In this document: positions 1-10,910 of the stretch, one piece after another
Position numbering within the stretch: position 1 is the first letter of the stretch
Layout: each line of letters starts with the position of its first letter
NCBI GenBank assembly: GCA_963932465.1
Contig: OZ010792.1
Span: forward strand, 17,749,701-17,813,700
DNA from: Maratus speciosus
Lineage: Eukaryota > Arthropoda > Arachnida > Araneae > Salticidae
DNA length: 64,000 nt
Direction: 5' to 3'
Translations under genes and position numbers: made by a program
Notes under the pieces: generated by a model
What the model was told of the DNA's origin: nothing
Databases searched by the model: none
What the model saw: the letters and a program-made list of their open reading frames with translations, nothing else

Positions 1-89
1 GCGTGCGTACTGTCCCTTAAATATTCGTACCAATAACTTTCTTAAGTTTTTCCGGGTTTATTTTTCTGAGATTAAACGAGTCAGATAAA
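1..89 (-). mobile_element. left half of 7-bp-TSD MITE, split by Helitron
   Basis: This stretch matches, in reverse orientation, the middle and right arm of the MITEs at 6376-6651 and 13979-14265 (shared words include GTCCCTTAAATATTCGTAC). The match stops at base 89 and resumes at 2970. The outer end of the arm lies before the window. The break is explained by the Helitron-like insertion at 90-2969. Confidence 0.75.
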
Positions 90-2969
90 TCTATCTATAC
101 TCCTATTATAAAGAGAAAAAATTGTTTATTTGTCGGAGATAAGCTCTGGAACTACCGAACCGATTCCAAAAGTAATGGGATCAAAATGGTGGTGTTAGTC
201 CAACTTAGAACATAGGCTATATCTTATGTCGGTGCCACTACCCCAAAGGGGGTGTAGGAGCAAAAAACGTTCTAAAAATGCGATTTTAGTGTTACTGAAG
301 GGCTTAGAAATATGAAATTTTTAATATTAGTTACTTATAAGATATAAATCATGTCTAAGAACAGTTCTTAAACAATTCGAAATTTAAAAGGGTTGAAAAT
401 GCACAAAAAATGTTCTAAAAAACGTTCTAAATGGTAGTTTCTACACAATCTCAGGAAATACCGAACCGATTTAAAAAGTATTGGTGTCAAAATGATGGTG
501 ACAACGCTTGCTCCAAGATAGGCTATGTTTTACGTCGGTGCCACTACCCCAAAGGGGGTGTAGGAGCAAAAAACGTTCTAAAAATGCGATTTTAGCGTTA
601 CTGAAGGGCCTAGAAATATGAAATTAGAAATATTAGCTACTTATTAGATATAAAGGATTTTTAAGAACAGTTCTTAAGCAATTCGAAATTTGAAAGGGGT
701 GAAAATGCGCGAAAATCGTTTTAAAAAACGTTCTAAATGGTGGTTTCTACACAATCTCAGGAAATACCAAACCAATTTAAAAAATAATGGTGTCAAAATA
801 AGGGTGTCAAAATGACGGTGACAACCCTTGCTCTAACATAGGCTATATTTTATGTCGGTGCCACTACCCCAAAGGAGGTGCAGGAGCAAAAAACTTTCTA
901 AAAATCCAATTTTTGCATTACCGAAGGGCCTAGAAATATGAAATTTGAAATATTAGCTACTTATTAGATATAAATGATTTCTAAGAACAGTTCTTAAACA
1001 ATTCGAAATTTAAAAGGAGTGAAAGTGCGCGAAAAGCGTTCTAAAAAACGTTCTAATGGTGGTTTCTACACAATCTCAGGAAATACCAAACCGATCTAAA
1101 AAAATAATGGCGTCAAAATGATGGTGAAAACCCTTGCTCCAAAATAGGCGATGTTTTATGTTGGTACCACTATCCCAAAGGGGGTGCAGGAGCAAAAAAC
1201 GTTCTAAATTGCGTCTTTTGCGTTACGGAAGGGCCTAGAATCGTGAAATTTGGAATGATAGTTAGTTATAAGATATCAATGATCTCTAAGGACATTTCCT
1301 AAAAAATCGAAATTTAAAAGGGGGGTCAAAATGATCAAAAAGCGTTATAAAAAACTTTCTACATTGCGATTTCTATGCAATCTCAGGAAGTACTGAACCG
1401 ATTTCAAATATAATGGTGTAAAAATGATACCACGTAATGGTAGGAAATTGATGCTGACAGCCTCTGCCATAGACGCTATTTTATGTCGGTATCACTATCA
1501 CCAAGACGTTGCAGGAGCAAAAAAGCGTTCTAAATTTCGATTTTTGTGATCGGTAGGGGCTAGCAACTTAAAATTAGGCAAAGAACATATTTATTAGCTA
1601 TAAATGATCTTTAAGAACAGTTTCGAAAAAATTGGAAATTTAAAAAGGGGTGAAAATGCGCGAAAAGCGTCCTAAAAACGTTCTGAATTGCGATTTCTAC
1701 TCAATCTAAAGAAATACCAAAGCTATTTCAAAAGTAATGGTTGCAAATCAATGGTGACAGTCCCTGCTATAACATAGGTTATATTTTATGTTGCTGTCAC
1801 TACGATCTGAGGGTTGCAAAAGCAAAACATGTTCTAATTAGCATTTTTTGCACAACTGAGGGGTCAAACACTTTGAAGTATGGCATGGTATTTACTTACA
1901 AGATGCAACTGCTTTCTAAGAACAGTCGAAAAAAAATTCAAAATTTAAAAAAAATGAAGTGAGTGAAAAGCGTTATAAATTACAATTTTTAAGCAAACTT
2001 ATAAATTACCAAACCGATTAAAAAAATAATGATGACAAATTTTGGTGATAGAATCTGCTCAAACATAAGCTATATTTTATGTATGTTCCACTACCACCAG
2101 AGGGTTGCAGGAGCTAAAAACTTTCTAAATTGCGATTTCTGTGATACTGAAAAGGCTAGAAACTTTAAATATGACATGGTAGTTACTTATAAAATATAAA
2201 TGCCCTCGAAGGAACGTCGAAAATAAATTCGAATTAAAAAGGAGTGAAGCGAAGGGGAGGTGTGAAAAGCATTCTAAAAAAGTTCTAAATTACGATTCTA
2301 TGCAATTTCAGGGAATATAAACCGATTATAAAAGTAATAGTTGCGAATCAGTGGTAACAGTCTCTGATCCTACACAGGCTATATTTTATGCCGGTGATTC
2401 TACCACCTGGGGTTCACAGGAACAACAAACGTTCTAAAAAAGGCCTTTAAAAGCTTTCTAAATTACGTTTCTGTGGAATATTAGGAAATAACAAACCGAT
2501 TTCAAAATTAATGTTGGCAAATTAATGGTGACAGTTCCTGTTTCAACATAGCTCTTTATGTTGAGAGAGGTGGTAGGACTTGGAATTCGACATGATGGTT
2601 AATTTTAAGATGTAAGAAGATGGTTTCTAAAAAAATCAAAACTTCAAATGAATACTGAAATGAGGGTATTAATTGAGCATAAAAGTTTCAAAATATTTTC
2701 TAAATTATCATTTATTTAGTTTTATTTCATTTTATTAATTTAAGTCTCATTTCTGCCTAATACAGTGTAATAATGATGTTTAGTCAAACTGGGTTTTAAA
2801 TAGTAATTTTTGAATTATTCCTAAAAGTAATAAGTACCTTTTAATAAAATAAAATATTACCTTTTAATAAAATAAAAATTTAGTTAGTACCTTTTGATAA
2901 AAATTAGACATATAAATATCACTTGGCATATTTCAAATATTACGCGAGCAAAGCCGCGGGGTTTGCTAG
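90..2969 (+). mobile_element. non-autonomous Helitron-like element, 2.88 kb
   Basis: The element begins TCTATCTATACTCC and ends with a short CG-rich inverted motif (CGCG...CGCG) followed by TTTGCTAG. It is inserted between A (89) and T (2970). TC at the 5' end, a CTRR 3' end after a hairpin, and insertion at an AT dinucleotide without target duplication are Helitron hallmarks. The flanks join into a continuous MITE when compared with the uninterrupted copies at 6376 and 13979, so both ends are supported by empty sites. No Rep/helicase frame is present. The interior is mostly ~305-bp tandem units. Confidence 0.8.
120..2640 (+). repeat. tandem repeat, about 8 units of ~305 bp
   Basis: The landmark GGTGCCACTA or a variant recurs at 231, 537, 857, 1163, 1488, 1793, about 2085 and 2393, giving spacings of 292-325 bp. 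Each unit also carries GTTCTAAA words, an AACAGTTCTTAA block and a TCTCAGGAAATACC block. The first three or four units are closely alike and later ones decay, and the last is partly deleted. No unit holds a conserved reading frame. The array lies wholly inside the Helitron-like element. Confidence 0.9.
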
Positions 2970-3086
2970 TCTTTTATAAAATACTGGTGTCTAAATTTAA
3001 GGGAACGTACTTACTTTTTAAAAAATCCGCCTTCGATAGCCGCCATTTTTGTGTCAGCGCTCAGTCCTATTATTCATCGGGCGGTG
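2970..3086 (-). mobile_element. right half of 7-bp-TSD MITE, split by Helitron
   Basis: This resumes the MITE interrupted at base 89, starting TCTTTTATAAAATACTGG and running to the terminal CGGGCGGTG. It aligns with the reverse complement of 6376-6480. The terminal arm contains ATCCGCCTTCGATAGCCGCC, common to all copies. The small frame over this region is only the MITE arm. Confidence 0.75.
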
Positions 3087-3139
3087 GGTTAAATGCGAAT
3101 TGACTACTTTGTGACGCCTTCATGAAATCAGTTTTATCA

Positions 3140-3595
3140 TTAACCCATAGCTGCCAACCTCAAACTAATCTTCCGTAATACTTGCGTTAATTTGACCCCT
3201 GGTTTAATACGTTTCAAACCCGAAATTTTTTTAAGAAATGAAAATAAATATGTGCCACGTAGAAACCTGGAATTAAATAAGTAAGCATTCATGAAATTAA
3301 TTTTCTGGTTCGAAATGTGGTTAACCTGTTAAATTAATCCAGACATTACGGAAGATTAGTGGAAGGTTGGCAGCTATGTTAACCCATTAACGCCCAAATT
3401 ATTATCTTCGTTAAAATGTAAATTTTGGATTTCCCACCACTTTTAAAAGAAGAGTAATTTTTATCCTATTTTACCAAGGAATTTGTCTCGTGAAATAAAG
3501 TATATATTTATCCTCGTATTTACTTGTGTGAAAAGCGCTTTCTTGTCATTAAGTCTAGCGTCCTCAAATGATGACACTGGGCGTTAATGGGTTAA
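3140..3595. mobile_element. TTAA-flanked MITE, interrupted by another MITE
   Basis: The left end TTAACCCATTAACGCCC (duplicated in part at 3140 and 3379) pairs with the right end GGGCGTTAATGGGTTAA at 3579-3595. TTAA at both borders with CCC...GGG termini fits piggyBac-like non-autonomous elements. Without the nested insertion the element is about 217 bp including TTAA, the size of the other TTAA MITEs here. It has no coding capacity. Confidence 0.75.
3146..3378. mobile_element. 233-bp MITE nested in TTAA MITE
   Basis: Inverted ends of about 34 bp begin CATAGCTGCCAACC on both strands. TTAACC(CA) is repeated on both sides, and that sequence is the tip of the host TTAA MITE, so the insertion split its left terminus. 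Whether the target duplication is 6 or 8 bp cannot be settled because the final CA could belong to either. A degenerate relative of the right end is visible near 43886-43905. Confidence 0.7.
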
Positions 3596-3666
3596 AGGCA
3601 CGAAATCGGCAGATCTTATTCAGAAACTAAGAAATCAAACATATTTTTTTTTATTTTTCGTTAAAG

Positions 3667-3822
3667 GTAAAGGATCTTCCAGAAAATGCTGCGAAAATTG
3701 ACGTTTTGAACATGGGTTTCCGAACGCAACAGATTTCCGGTCGTCTGAGACAACAGTCCTTATTATTCAAGATGTCGTACTTTTATCGAAAAATGAAAAA
3801 AATGTTATTCGATTTCAATTAA
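3667..3822 (+). CDS. candidate host terminal exon (unidentified)
   Basis: I do not recognise this protein. A pyrimidine-rich tract (about 3641-3660) ends in AG at 3665-3666 and is followed by 51 open codons and TAA. The translation contains LPENAAKIDVLNMGFRTQQ and ends in a basic, aromatic-rich tail (YFYRKMKKMLF). Codon choice is less AT-biased than the surroundings, and there is no similarity to repeats elsewhere in the window. There is no upstream ATG, so it would have to be a spliced last exon. The AG before GTAAAG could be chance, and no partner exon or clear polyadenylation signal was found. Confidence 0.25.
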   Translation, partial: VKDLPENAAKIDVLNMGFRTQQISGRLRQQSLLFKMSYFYRKMKKMLFDFN

Positions 3823-4633
3823 TTTCAATAGCAGTGTCTACTAATTGTGTGCTTTTACGTTTAAAAATGAGCCCTTTAATGAATGTGACTGAATGTTTCT
3901 TGTTGTTGAGGGGTCGAGGGAATATTTTTATTCTTGAGTACCTGCTTAATGTAGGGATATTTTACATGTTTACTCTTTATTAAAATTAATTAAAAACAAT
4001 GATGAAAATATTGATAGTAGTATTAGTTTTCCCGAAACAAAATATTTTAATATAAAATCAAAATCAAATAAACTTAGTTAAAGTTTAGAATGCTTTCAGG
4101 ATTTTTTTAATTAAAAGACTTTTTAATGACATTGCAAAATATGCTCTGACAGGACAACTACATTCGATTAATGAGAAAACGTAGATAGATAAAAAATATG
4201 TCTCATATAGGGATATGAAGAAGAAGATTAAATGTAAGCTGGCATTTTACTTTGGGCGTTCGCCTTTGCTAATGCCAGAATAAAAAAGGAAACTTATTTT
4301 AAATTAATGCATTGGAATGCATTTTTTTTTATATCTGAAAGATTAATTAATTTTATGCAATAGCTCATGTTTCTTTCAATGCTATTCTTGTTATTACAAG
4401 CATAATGAATATATTTTTAAAAAAGAAAAAATTATTATTTCCGCCCGTTTTCCAAATCTCTATGTTTATTCGTTGTCTATTTGTTTTCCCATTTCAATTT
4501 ATTAAATAATTTTCGTTACGTGGTTTTATGAAATATTCTGTGATATTATTTATCTAAACCAAGAACGATTACTATTTAATTTTTTTAATAAAATCGATCA
4601 GAAAATAATTTTCATGAGTGTTTTCGTGTGCTA
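3823..4633. other. AT-rich stretch, nothing recognised
   Basis: No coding frame, paired terminal repeats or link to other repeats of the window was seen. Confidence 0.5.
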
Positions 4634-4823
4634 CGATGTTACCAGATTGGGTGCTTTTTTAAATCAGATTATTCGATTGTCACCACTTTTTTAAAATAGT
4701 ATAATTCGTGTTATTTTTCAGAATTTTTAATCTATTTGTAAATAGGCTGAATATTTCTATTTAAAAAAAAGCGGTAACAATTAGCAATCTGCGGACAAAA
4801 AAGTCCCCAATCTGGCATCACTG
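4634..4823. mobile_element. hAT-like MITE, GTTGCCAGATTGG family
   Basis: The inverted ends correspond to CAGTGATGCCAGATTGG on the right and a mutated version on the left. The interior has TGTCACCACTTTTTT near the left and the inverted partner near the right. Length (190 bp) and layout match 62098-62288, which has an 8-bp duplication. The duplication is no longer visible here, so this is an old copy. Confidence 0.6.
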
Positions 4824-5269
4824 GCTGTGGACCCACTTATTTTATGATGAAAAAACAAAACTTTTTAAATTTATTCATTAACAGCTATAAAATGTACATC
4901 ATGAAAAAAAAAAATATGATACACTATTATGATTTGTAATAACGAAATCACTTTACATAAAAAGACAAACATTTCTCCATCTAGTAAAAACATTTAAGAA
5001 CATAAAATACAGTACAAAGTCTAAAGTTCGGACACCCAAAGTTTGGAATTGTCCAAAGTTCAATTATATTAATTTAATTATTTGTATAACTATCCTGGTA
5101 TAGGTTCCATTTTAATATTTTGATTTGAAACTTTTTTTAAATTCAACAAAAAATTTTATCTTTAAATTCCGCATGTTTTACTTTTATATTTAGTCTAAAA
5201 CATTGCTTTTCTAAAAAAAAAAGAGACAACGAATAACAGGTTGACAGAAATGAAATCAGACAACAGGTG
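4824..5269. other. AT-rich stretch, nothing recognised
   Basis: Only low-complexity A/T runs were seen. A short repeated word (AAAGTTCGGACACC, AAAGTTTGGAATTG) near 5020-5060 has no clear meaning. Confidence 0.45.
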
Positions 5270-5348
5270 AGCTTCAAATTTGAAATTGCCCCCCTAAAGA
5301 GTCAAATTGCCCCCCAGTGGGGCGTGCGCCCCACGTTGGGAACCACTG
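5270..5348 (-). mobile_element. solo hAT-type terminus
   Basis: Read on the minus strand this begins CAGTGGTTCCCAACGTGGGG and continues with repeated GGGGCAATTT blocks, a typical hAT-superfamily end. No matching opposite end was found, so it is a fragment. Confidence 0.55.
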
Positions 5349-5565
5349 GTCTAGAGCAAAGAAGCCAAGCCGCTAGACACTAGTTGAGCCAGTTTCGGCC
5401 AGGCGGCAGCACCTTCTTGACGAAACCATGCGATATAAGGCAATGGTGCGATAAATAGCCTTACAAAACGGGTGTTATAAAATCAGCGGAACAAATGGTT
5501 CGCTTTTTCTTAACGTAAGAAAATCACGATTGGTGTTACCGCAAAAACAGTCTTCGAATAACACA
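5349..5565. other. less AT-rich stretch of unknown nature
   Basis: Base composition is more balanced than the flanks. Frames on the plus strand are broken by stops. It may be the body of the element whose end is at 5348, or an old retroposon. No tRNA-like promoter boxes could be assigned. Confidence 0.3.
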
Positions 5566-5972
5566 TTAAGGGGGCTGGTCACTCAGCTTCGGAATTCTCC
5601 TCCGTAATGTTAAGTCTACGGACTTTTGATGCATTCGTATATTTAAAATATCTTCTCGGGAAATTCATATTTTTAACATCTTTTTTCTGTGTACATTTCT
5701 TCTAAGATCTATGCTGATTTAATATTTTATGTGTTAAAAGCGGGCGAACTGTGATCAAGATTTTCACACTTCCTATAAAATTAATTCTATAATTTAGAAA
5801 TATTTTGAGAACCAAGAAAAAAGAAAGACATCTTTTAGGAAGTGTACACAAAAAATAGAAGTTAAAAGTATTAATTTCCCGAGGAGATATTTTAAATATA
5901 CGAATGCATCCAATGGCCATATACTTTACATTAGTGAGGGGAAATCGGAAGCTGAGTGACCAGCCCCCTTAA
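5566..5972. mobile_element. TTAA-flanked MITE with ~160-bp inverted arms
   Basis: TTAA borders lie at 5566-5569 and 5969-5972. The ends GGGGGCTGGTCACTCAGC are inverted, and the arms stay similar for about 160 bp each side (shared GATGCATTCGTATATTTAAA). A central stretch remains as the loop. It could fold into one long hairpin. TTAA targeting suits piggyBac or Kolobok relatives. The small minus-strand frame inside is a by-product. Confidence 0.8.
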
Positions 5973-6368
5973 CTCATACTCTTGCATGGGTAAATTTGTT
6001 TTGCGGAAGTGCAGTGAAAAAAACGTGAGAGGGGGGTGGCGTCCTCTCATGCCATGACAACGAAGGGAAAATGAAAAGAGGACGTTTGTCCTTGAAAAGC
6101 CGATTTTTTCTACAGCTAGTTTAGGGACATTTCCCGTAATATTTGGGAATTGATTCTTGTAAAATAATTAAAGGATAGCAATTAGTTAATGGGATTTAAT
6201 TTTTTTGAGACACACTTAAGATTCTCTCGAGGCTAGCCGCGGGACAGTGGTTGAAGCCCTGCTGTAGTAGTTAGAACGGCATAAGTAGTAAAAGCTGTTG
6301 AAAGAAGTATTCACAATCTATATAATAAAGCAAAAACGTATCCTTGAGTAACGCTGACGCCATATTGA
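5973..6368. other. unassigned sequence
   Basis: This continues the sequence interrupted at 5566. A segment near 6220-6265 (GCCGCGGGACAGTGGTTG) resembles a transposon tip but has no partner. No gene was seen. Confidence 0.35.
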
Positions 6369-6658
6369 CGGTGGTCACCGCCCCCTGAATACTAGGCCTA
6401 AGCGCTGACACAAAAATGGCAGCTTTCGAAGACGGATTTTTTTAAACGTAGGTACGATCCCTTAAATGTTGACGCCAGTATTTTATAAAAGATTTCTCTG
6501 ACTTGTTTAATCTTAGAAAAATGAAACGGAAAAATCTTTAAAAAAATATTTGTACGAATATTTAAGGGACCGTGCATACGCTGAAAAAAATCCGCCTTCG
6601 GCAGCCGCCATTTTTGTATCAGCTCTCAGGCCTAGAGTTCAGGGAGCGGTGCGGTGGT
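6369..6658. mobile_element. MITE with ~90-bp inverted repeats and 7-bp TSD
   Basis: The 276-bp element (6376-6651) starts CACCGCCCCCTGAAT and ends with the near-perfect inverse. CGGTGGT is duplicated exactly on both sides (6369-6375 and 6652-6658). The arms contain AAAAATGGCRGCT and GTCCCTTAAAT words found in the copies at 1/2970 and 13979. A 7-bp duplication does not settle the superfamily. Confidence 0.85.
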
Positions 6659-6904
6659 GGGACCTGACCTATATTTTTTTTTTGCTTTTACAGCATTTTT
6701 TAAAAAACATCTAAACTTCGTACTACTTAAATTTTTACACCGTAGAATGAGAACAAAAATTTTCTTTCAAAAACAGTTTGTTTGAATTCTATATATCAAT
6801 TAGCTGATTTTTTATGATTTTTAAAGTCATTTTGAAGCATGAATTAAAAAAAAAACTATATCTATGGCGTGCTGTCTGATTATGAAAGATTAACTCATTT
6901 GCAC

Positions 6905-7076
6905 TTAACCCGAAAACTACCGGAAATTTTACTCGAGTTTTATAAAAATATTCTACCGCAGAGTTTTTATTTAAAACTATTTCACATGTGTATTTCACTT
7001 ATTATTTTTCTGGTTTGTATATTTAGTTTGTTTTAAAGAAAATCGGGTATAAGCAATTTAAACATTTCAGTGTTAA
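6905..7076 (+). mobile_element. truncated TTAA MITE (AACTACCGG subfamily)
   Basis: This starts TTAACCCGAAAACTACCGG and follows the MITE at 22154-22361 through the AGTTTTATAAAAA and ATTTAGTTTGTTTT segments. The right end is worn, and a TTAA lies at 7073-7076. Part of the right arm is missing. Confidence 0.65.
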
Positions 7077-7599
7077 TATCCATAGCGAAATTAAAACTTC
7101 ACCAATAAATAAATAATATAAATCAAACATACATTTAAGAAACATGTTATCGAACTACGCGCTTAAGCCACTGAAATAATCAGATTTAAAAAAAAAGCTG
7201 CTGTAAGTGCGAAGTCGATGACGATTTCTTCGGGCATTAATTCCTGACATGCGGTTAATGAGAAATATAGTTTCTAATAAATTTCAAAACTTTAGCTGAA
7301 TACATGATTGATATTTTTCATACGTAGTTTTTTTTTCGTTTGTGAGCGATCTGAAATATAAATTAAATGTAAAAAAATATATACATATGAATTTTCCATA
7401 AAAAAAAAAAAAAAAAAAAAATGTTTCCACCTTAATTCTGTAACTCAGAAAACTCGGTCTGTATCTCTACTACTACTAATAATAATAATTACAAAAAACA
7501 AATGTTAATTTTAATTAACAGCATGATGTTTTCTGTCTTATGTGAATAATTTCTTTACAAAAGATATATAAAATATTTCCTTTACTGTATGTTCGTAAA
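7077..7599. other. AT-rich stretch with poly-A tract
   Basis: No gene was seen. A run of about 22 A lies at 7400-7421. Otherwise nothing is recognised. Confidence 0.45.
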
Positions 7600-8213
7600 A
7601 ATAAGTGTAAAAATGTTTAAAATGGATGTTAATTAAGCCAATAATTAAGAAACATGCATCTTTTTGAATCCATAAAACGAAACAGATATCCCCTTTTCTC
7701 CAAACTAATTAATTTTTTTTAGCCACGATGCACTGAAAATAATAATAATAATAATAATAAATAACAGTTTATTCTTTGTATCATCAGATCTGCTGATTTG
7801 TTTTATCTTGCCTTTCTTTCACTTTGTTATTTTTTGTTATTAGTATTTTACTTTTTCTTGTCATTGTATTATCAGAAAATCTTTACAAGATTCCGATTTT
7901 AATTAATTACTATTCATGTAACTAAAGCTACTGATTCCCCCCCCCCCCCCCCCCAACATAATTTATTTCTACGATTCACGAAACCCCAGGATCGAAGAAA
8001 ACATGTGAAACCAGTTCTGTATCTGTCATTAACGGATTTTTGTTGATTTGTTATTTTAAGAAACATAAAAAGCAATTTGTTCACACTTGATTACGTAATT
8101 CAAGCTCCATTAACATTTGGAAAAATGTATAAAAACATCTTTAAGAGAAGATGGATCATCTGTTTGTTTTTGCCTGTGATACTTTTTCGTTTTGCTTTTG
8201 TTCTTCTATAGTG
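7600..8213 (+). repeat. dispersed repeat R1, copy 1
   Basis: This shares an ordered series of blocks with 21880-22600, 24330-24960 and 28568-28870: CCTTTTCTCCAAACTAATT, an AAT microsatellite, TTTTAATTAATTACT, GATCGAAGAAAACATGTG and CTGTATCTGTCATTAAC. It contains (AAT)n near 7739-7763 and a run of 18 C at 7937-7954. The family is not recognised and non-coding. Confidence 0.75.
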
Positions 8214-8867
8214 CAGTGTAACTTCAAAAATCCGGCATCATCGGGATCGAGACTATGCCGGATTTTTGAAAATTCCGGATTTTGGAAGGAATGTTAAAGT
8301 AGTAATTAGTAATATCAAAAGTAGTTCTATATTCTTAATGTTGCCTTTAGCCATAATTTAATTCATTATTAAGTAATAATTAAGTAAGAGAAAAAGAAAA
8401 TTAAATATAAAAATAAACTTACATTAAATGATAATTTCTATGTTACAGAAAAAAATCTAATAAAGAGGGAAATTATTTCTTCTCGTGTAATTTTGGAAAC
8501 ATCGATGTCAATTTTGTTTGCCTCAATTTTTTTGGCCGTTCTTTAGCAAGATTTTCTTGTATTTTATACAAATGGAGAATCTCTATTTAGGAAATACAGT
8601 ATTGTTCTCTAAAGCAGATATTAATTCTCCAGCCAAATTTATGCATTTTTCTAGTGACACTTTTTCTTATGCCTGTTGTTCATCCTCGTCTTCGGAGCTG
8701 TTACTAGCGTTATCGGCGGTTCTAATTAGCACACCGTCAGAAGAGAGACTCCAAAGAACTTGTGTTCTAGTCTCCACGCCGTTCCTGTGCAACAGTGCAA
8801 AAGTGCTTGCAGAAAATTTGTTCAGAAAATAATCGCCTCTGACAAATGAAAAAAAAATGTCAAATAC

Positions 8868-9790
8868 GGTTATAACTTCAAATATCCAGCATCATCGAGA
8901 CCTAGCCAATGCCGAATTTTTGAAGGAATATCAAAAGTAGTACTATATGCTTTTTATTTATGCTTAATGGTGCCTTTAACCAAAATTGATAATTATGTAA
9001 GAAAAAGAGAAAATAATAAATATAAAAAAAACTTACATTAATTGATATTTTCTATGTTACCGAAACAAAAATCTTATAAAGAGTGAAATTATTTCGTCTC
9101 TTGTAATTTCCGAAACATCGATGTTACCTTTGTTTGCTTCATTTTTTTTTGGCCGTTCTTAAACAAATTTATTTTATATTTATTTATTTATTTATTTATT
9201 TTTATTTTGTATTTTACACAAACGAAGAATGTCTATTTCGGAAATACAGTCTTGTTTCTCTTAAGCATATATTAATTCCCCAGTCAAATTTGTGCATTTT
9301 TCTAGTGGCACTTTTTCTTCTGCCGGTAGTTCGTCCTCGTCGTCTAAGTTGCTACTAGCATTATAGGCGGTTCTATTTAGCACAGCGTCAGCGATCTCGC
9401 TAACCGTTAAATTCTTCGTTGCTGATGTATTTCCGTCAATGCTTAGCCAATCATCTATATCTACTCCATTTCTGTAGAAAGTACAGGAAAAATAGTTGTA
9501 AAATATTAATTATGTATTTTTGTTGCCATTATCCAATCATCTATATCCCTTTTTTCGGCGTTTAGTGCACTTTCAAATTTTGCGTGTTCAATTGGCTCAT
9601 AAATTGCGGTCTTTTCACGGGAAATATAAAAGCCTAAGAATTCTTCCTCATCATTGATGTCTCCGTTGTCGAAAATTCGTTCCGGTCATGCATCTGGTCA
9701 CATTCACATGTTGTGCCATGCATTCGCCAAAGTAGTCCCGAAAGTTGTTCCCGTTGCTAATCAACGGTGTAACTCCCAGAAAATCTGATC
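8868..9790. repeat. second copy of the 8216-8867 segment
   Basis: Ordered similarity to 8216-8867 includes AACTTCAAAWATCC, GTAGTACTATA, ACTTACATTAAWTGATA, AACATCGATGT and TTTTTTTGGCCGTTCTT. Offset is about 650 bp. The duplication includes the terminal repeat of the Tigger-like element, so it postdates that insertion or arose as a double insertion. Confidence 0.7.
9261..9679 (-). pseudogene. Tigger-like transposase C-terminal remnant
   Basis: In one minus-strand frame, 68 codons (9467 down to 9264) give DIDDWLSID, then LTVSEIADAVLN, then an acidic DDEDEL stretch, ending at TAA (9261-9263). This order (W-centred motif, an 'LT.xEI..AV' motif, acidic linker) is the usual C-terminal region of Tigger/jerky-type transposases. 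An upstream piece (9550-9679) has DEEEFLGFYISREK and a second DIDDW. The catalytic DDE core and N-terminal DNA-binding part are missing. Confidence 0.6.
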
Positions 9791-9994
9791 AGAAAATAAT
9801 TGCCTCTGACAAATGAAAACTAGTCGGATATACCAATCCTAAAACTTTCTTCTATCTCATACATCTTAATACTTAAAAATTGTCTAGTACAGTACTGTAC
9901 TTTTGTGTTTAATTTTGGCACGTGCAAAAATTAAATGGCAATAATCCCCTCATGCCAAAGCCCATGGCAAGCTAATGGCAAAGCTCATCATGAG

Positions 9995-10760
9995 GATTCT
10001 AAAGACATGAAATTCCGTGCATTAGTTTTTGAGATAGGACTATCGCTAAAATCGTGCAAATCATGCAAAATGCAGCATATCAGCGCCACCGGATAGGTGC
10101 TTTACACCAAAATTTAATAATCAACAACTTATGATAACGTCTAACTGAATCTGAAGTTTGATAAAAATCAATTCATTAGTTTTTAAGGAAATCGTAAAAA
10201 ATTCCACATAGCAGCGCCACCAGTGGAGCGATTTACACCAAAAACTATTTAGCACCAATTTATATTAGGAAACTGAAATCTGAAGCTTGATGAAAATTCA
10301 TGCATTAGTTCTTGAGATACAGCTATTGCGGAAATCGTGAAAAATGCAGCACAGTAGCACCACCTGTTGGGCGATTTACACCAAAAATTAAAAATCATTA
10401 ATTTATATCATTGACTATTTGAATCTGAAGTTTGATGAAAATTCGTGCATTTTTTCTTAAGTTAGAGCTATTGCGATAATCATGAATAATGCAGCATAGC
10501 AGCGCCACCTATTGCGCGATTTCCGCCAAAAACTAATGAGCAGCTAACTATATCCTGGACTAACTGAATCTGAAATTATATGAAAATCCGTGCAGTAGTT
10601 CTTGAGGTATAGCTATTGCTGAAATCGGGAAAAATGCCGCATAGCAGCGCCACCTGTTGGGCGATTTTCACCCAAAACTAATCAGGACCAGTTTATATCA
10701 AGGTCTAATTGAATCTAAAGTTTTGTGAAATTCCGTGCATTAGTTCTTGGGATAGAGTGC
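9995..10760 (+). repeat. tandem repeat of ~127-150 bp, 5-6 units
   Basis: CAGCGCCACC or a close variant recurs near 10081, 10208, 10356, 10501 and 10645. Units also share CTGAATCTGAAGTTTGATG, CGTGCATTAGTTCTTGAGAT and GCGATTTACACCAAAAA. The array ends in a tail with GACAGACAGACATTTTC (10800-10820) and AAAACATATAAATCC, which resembles the tail at 34440-34610. It looks like an amplified retroposon 3' region. No frame is kept. Confidence 0.8.
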
Positions 10761-10910
10761 CCGCAAAATTTTTGTCACATACAGACTCATGGAGTGACAG
10801 AGTGACAGACAGACATTTTCAAAAAACCGTCAAATCGTGTTCAGGGCATTCTAAAACATATAAATCCGTGGAAAACCAGAAATCGAAAATTTTCACGAAT
10901 CCACTATTTT

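Noticed and set aside
120..2640. CRISPR-like or satellite array of regular units
   Set aside because: Units of ~305 bp have no short repeat/unique spacer structure, and the array lies inside a Helitron-like element in a eukaryotic genome.
5349..5565. Possible exon or SINE in balanced-composition segment
   Set aside because: All frames are interrupted and no convincing A/B box pair could be read.
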